From assembly GCA_021604865.1 (NCBI GenBank), contig BQJU01000060.1, positions 1 through 43,752 of the forward strand: a stretch of 43,752 bases of DNA, in the 5' to 3' direction. Both the position numbers and the translations under genes were made by a program. The notes beneath the pieces were generated by a model. It ran no database searches and was not told where the DNA came from. It saw nothing but the letters and a program-made list of their open reading frames with translations. Positions within the stretch are counted from its first letter, which is position 1. Every line of letters starts with the position of its first letter. This DNA is from Saprospiraceae bacterium. Lineage in GTDB: Bacteria; Bacteroidota; Bacteroidia; Chitinophagales; Saprospiraceae. Below are positions 43,088 through 43,752 of this stretch, one piece after another.

Positions 43088-43537
43088 CCCGGACTTGTTT
43101 AAAAAGCTGTTTTTTTACCAATAATTCAATGAACGGATGCTCCTTTTAACTCTCTTATTTGATCGTTTTACTTGCTCCTATCAAAAGTGTCGTCCAACCA
43201 CTCCCTCTCCAACACAACAATAATCTATTCAATACCCATAATTCTCTGCTGGATGGCTGGTGCGTTCAACATAGCGTCATCGCTCAGGAGCTGTTTTAAA
43301 ACCGGATTTGGAAAGCGAAAAGTCAGATCAGTAGTTGAGGCAAGGCGCCAGAAAGCGCGCATAGCCCAAGTTACGTAAGTTTTTTGGTAACGAAGTCTCG
43401 GCTGCTGATTTGATTTTGTAGCCATGCTCCTACGCTGAAGCTTCAGCGCAAGCGTAAGTTTGGTTTCAAAACAGCTTCTCGGACCATCGCTCATCGCTCT
43501 GTCTCGCTTTGACGCTTATTTGTTAGAGGCCTTTTTT
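43088..43537. repeat. Gap holding an inverted-repeat element at 43286-43479
   Basis: No gene is evident in these 450 bases. The arms AGGAGCTGTTTTAAAACC (43286-43303) and GGTTTCAAAACAGCTTCT (43462-43479) are complementary at 16 of 18 positions and enclose 158 bases. The block 43427-43462 near the right end is identical over 36 bases to 4377-4412, with the same 16-bp palindrome. A GTTAC/GTAAC hairpin lies at about 43370-43391. Short ORFs on both strands across this element have no protein-like features. Confidence 0.75.
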
Positions 43538-43752
43538 TTATATTATATTCATTTTTTGATTCAATATCTCAACTTTAAAATTTACTTTCGCTTTCAATGC
43601 TTCAAAAACTCTTAATATCGTTCCAATCGTTACATTACTCATACCATTTTCCAATTTTGATATTTGTGCTTTCTGAACCCCCACTAATTCACCCAACTCC
43701 TCTTGTGTTAAATTTCTTTCTTTTCTAGCTCTCTTTATCATCTCCCCTATTA
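43538..43752 (-). CDS. XRE-family HTH protein, HigA-like antitoxin, cut by the window edge
   Basis: A helix-turn-helix protein whose visible part is 71 residues: MIKRARKERNLTQEELGELVGVQKAQISKLENGMSNVTIGTILRVFEALKA, a clear XRE domain, followed by a short KVNFKVEIL strand. The frame is still open at the right edge (IGEM before MIKRA), as in HigA-like antitoxins that start with about 30 more residues. So the start is beyond the window. Such antitoxins usually sit behind a RelE/HigB-type toxin, which would lie just to the right. Confidence 0.85.
   Translation of the reverse strand, partial: IGEMIKRARKERNLTQEELGELVGVQKAQISKLENGMSNVTIGTILRVFEALKAKVNFKVEILNQKMNII

Noticed and set aside
43172-43494. 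Short overlapping frames on both strands, 68 and 89 codons
   Set aside because: They lie in the inverted-repeat element and translate its palindromes; no protein-like pattern.
1-43752. CRISPR arrays, tRNA and rRNA genes
   Set aside because: The only regular repeats are the 100-bp tandem and the 8-bp units, without spacers; I saw no tRNA-like T-arm sequences or rRNA signatures by eye. A tRNAscan and cmscan run would be decisive.

Overview
The window looks like a chromosomal piece of a Bacteroidota bacterium, probably of the Saprospiria (Lewinella/Haliscomenobacter type). The reasons are a secreted protease ending in a type IX secretion sorting domain, a TonB-dependent receptor with a carboxypeptidase-regulatory-like N-terminus, DUF1080, DUF2911 and NTF2-like secreted proteins, weak Shine-Dalgarno sites, and two promoters of the Bacteroidota TAnnTTTG type. 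The species assignment is an inference. I saw no rRNA, tRNA or CRISPR array.

Layout. 0.3-6.7 kb: a small membrane protein, a large reprolysin-type metalloprotease, and a DUF1080 plus MFS transporter pair. 6.7-9.9 kb: dnaB, interrupted in its P-loop by a 333-residue intein whose LAGLIDADG endonuclease looks dead, followed by an AT-rich gap with DnaA boxes. 9.9-18.9 kb: a secreted coiled-coil protein, a lipid kinase, a NatA/NatB-like ABC exporter, a 100-bp tandem repeat, DUF1304, a DHFR-like reductase, an orphan histidine kinase, a DUF3089 lipoprotein and a two-domain NTF2-like protein. 18.9-23.9 kb: an AT-richer, damaged accessory stretch with a desaturase pseudogene, an SGNH hydrolase, a YefM/YoeB toxin-antitoxin pair, a DJ-1/PfpI lipoprotein and a wrecked vanadium-haloperoxidase gene.

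24-39 kb: a TonB receptor with an AraC regulator, a DUF1579 protein, a BNR-repeat protein, a zinc-ribbon membrane protein, a Tas-like aldo/keto reductase, an NTF2-like lipoprotein, a possible stand-alone McrB-type N-terminal domain, an AAA_14/DUF4143 ATPase, an AarF/UbiB kinase, a Nudix hydrolase, a GrpB-family protein, a frameshifted sodium:solute symporter and a DUF2911 protein. 39-43.7 kb: a membrane class III nucleotidyl cyclase, a group II intron remnant, a truncated nucleotidyltransferase cassette, an IS3-family element that cuts it, and an XRE-type antitoxin running off the right edge.

Working units. Supported pairs are DUF1080 + MFS (uptake with periplasmic sugar processing), the ATP-binding and permease subunits of the exporter (4-bp overlap), TonB receptor + AraC regulator (12-bp gap), YefM + YoeB with an operator overlapping the promoter, and the three tightly coupled genes at 40.97-41.86 kb. 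Between genes there is a dense set of dispersed non-coding repeats in at least four families. They sit at gene ends and several border damaged genes. Together with the IS, the intron remnant and five pseudogenes they mark two decay zones, 19-24 kb and 40.4-43.7 kb.
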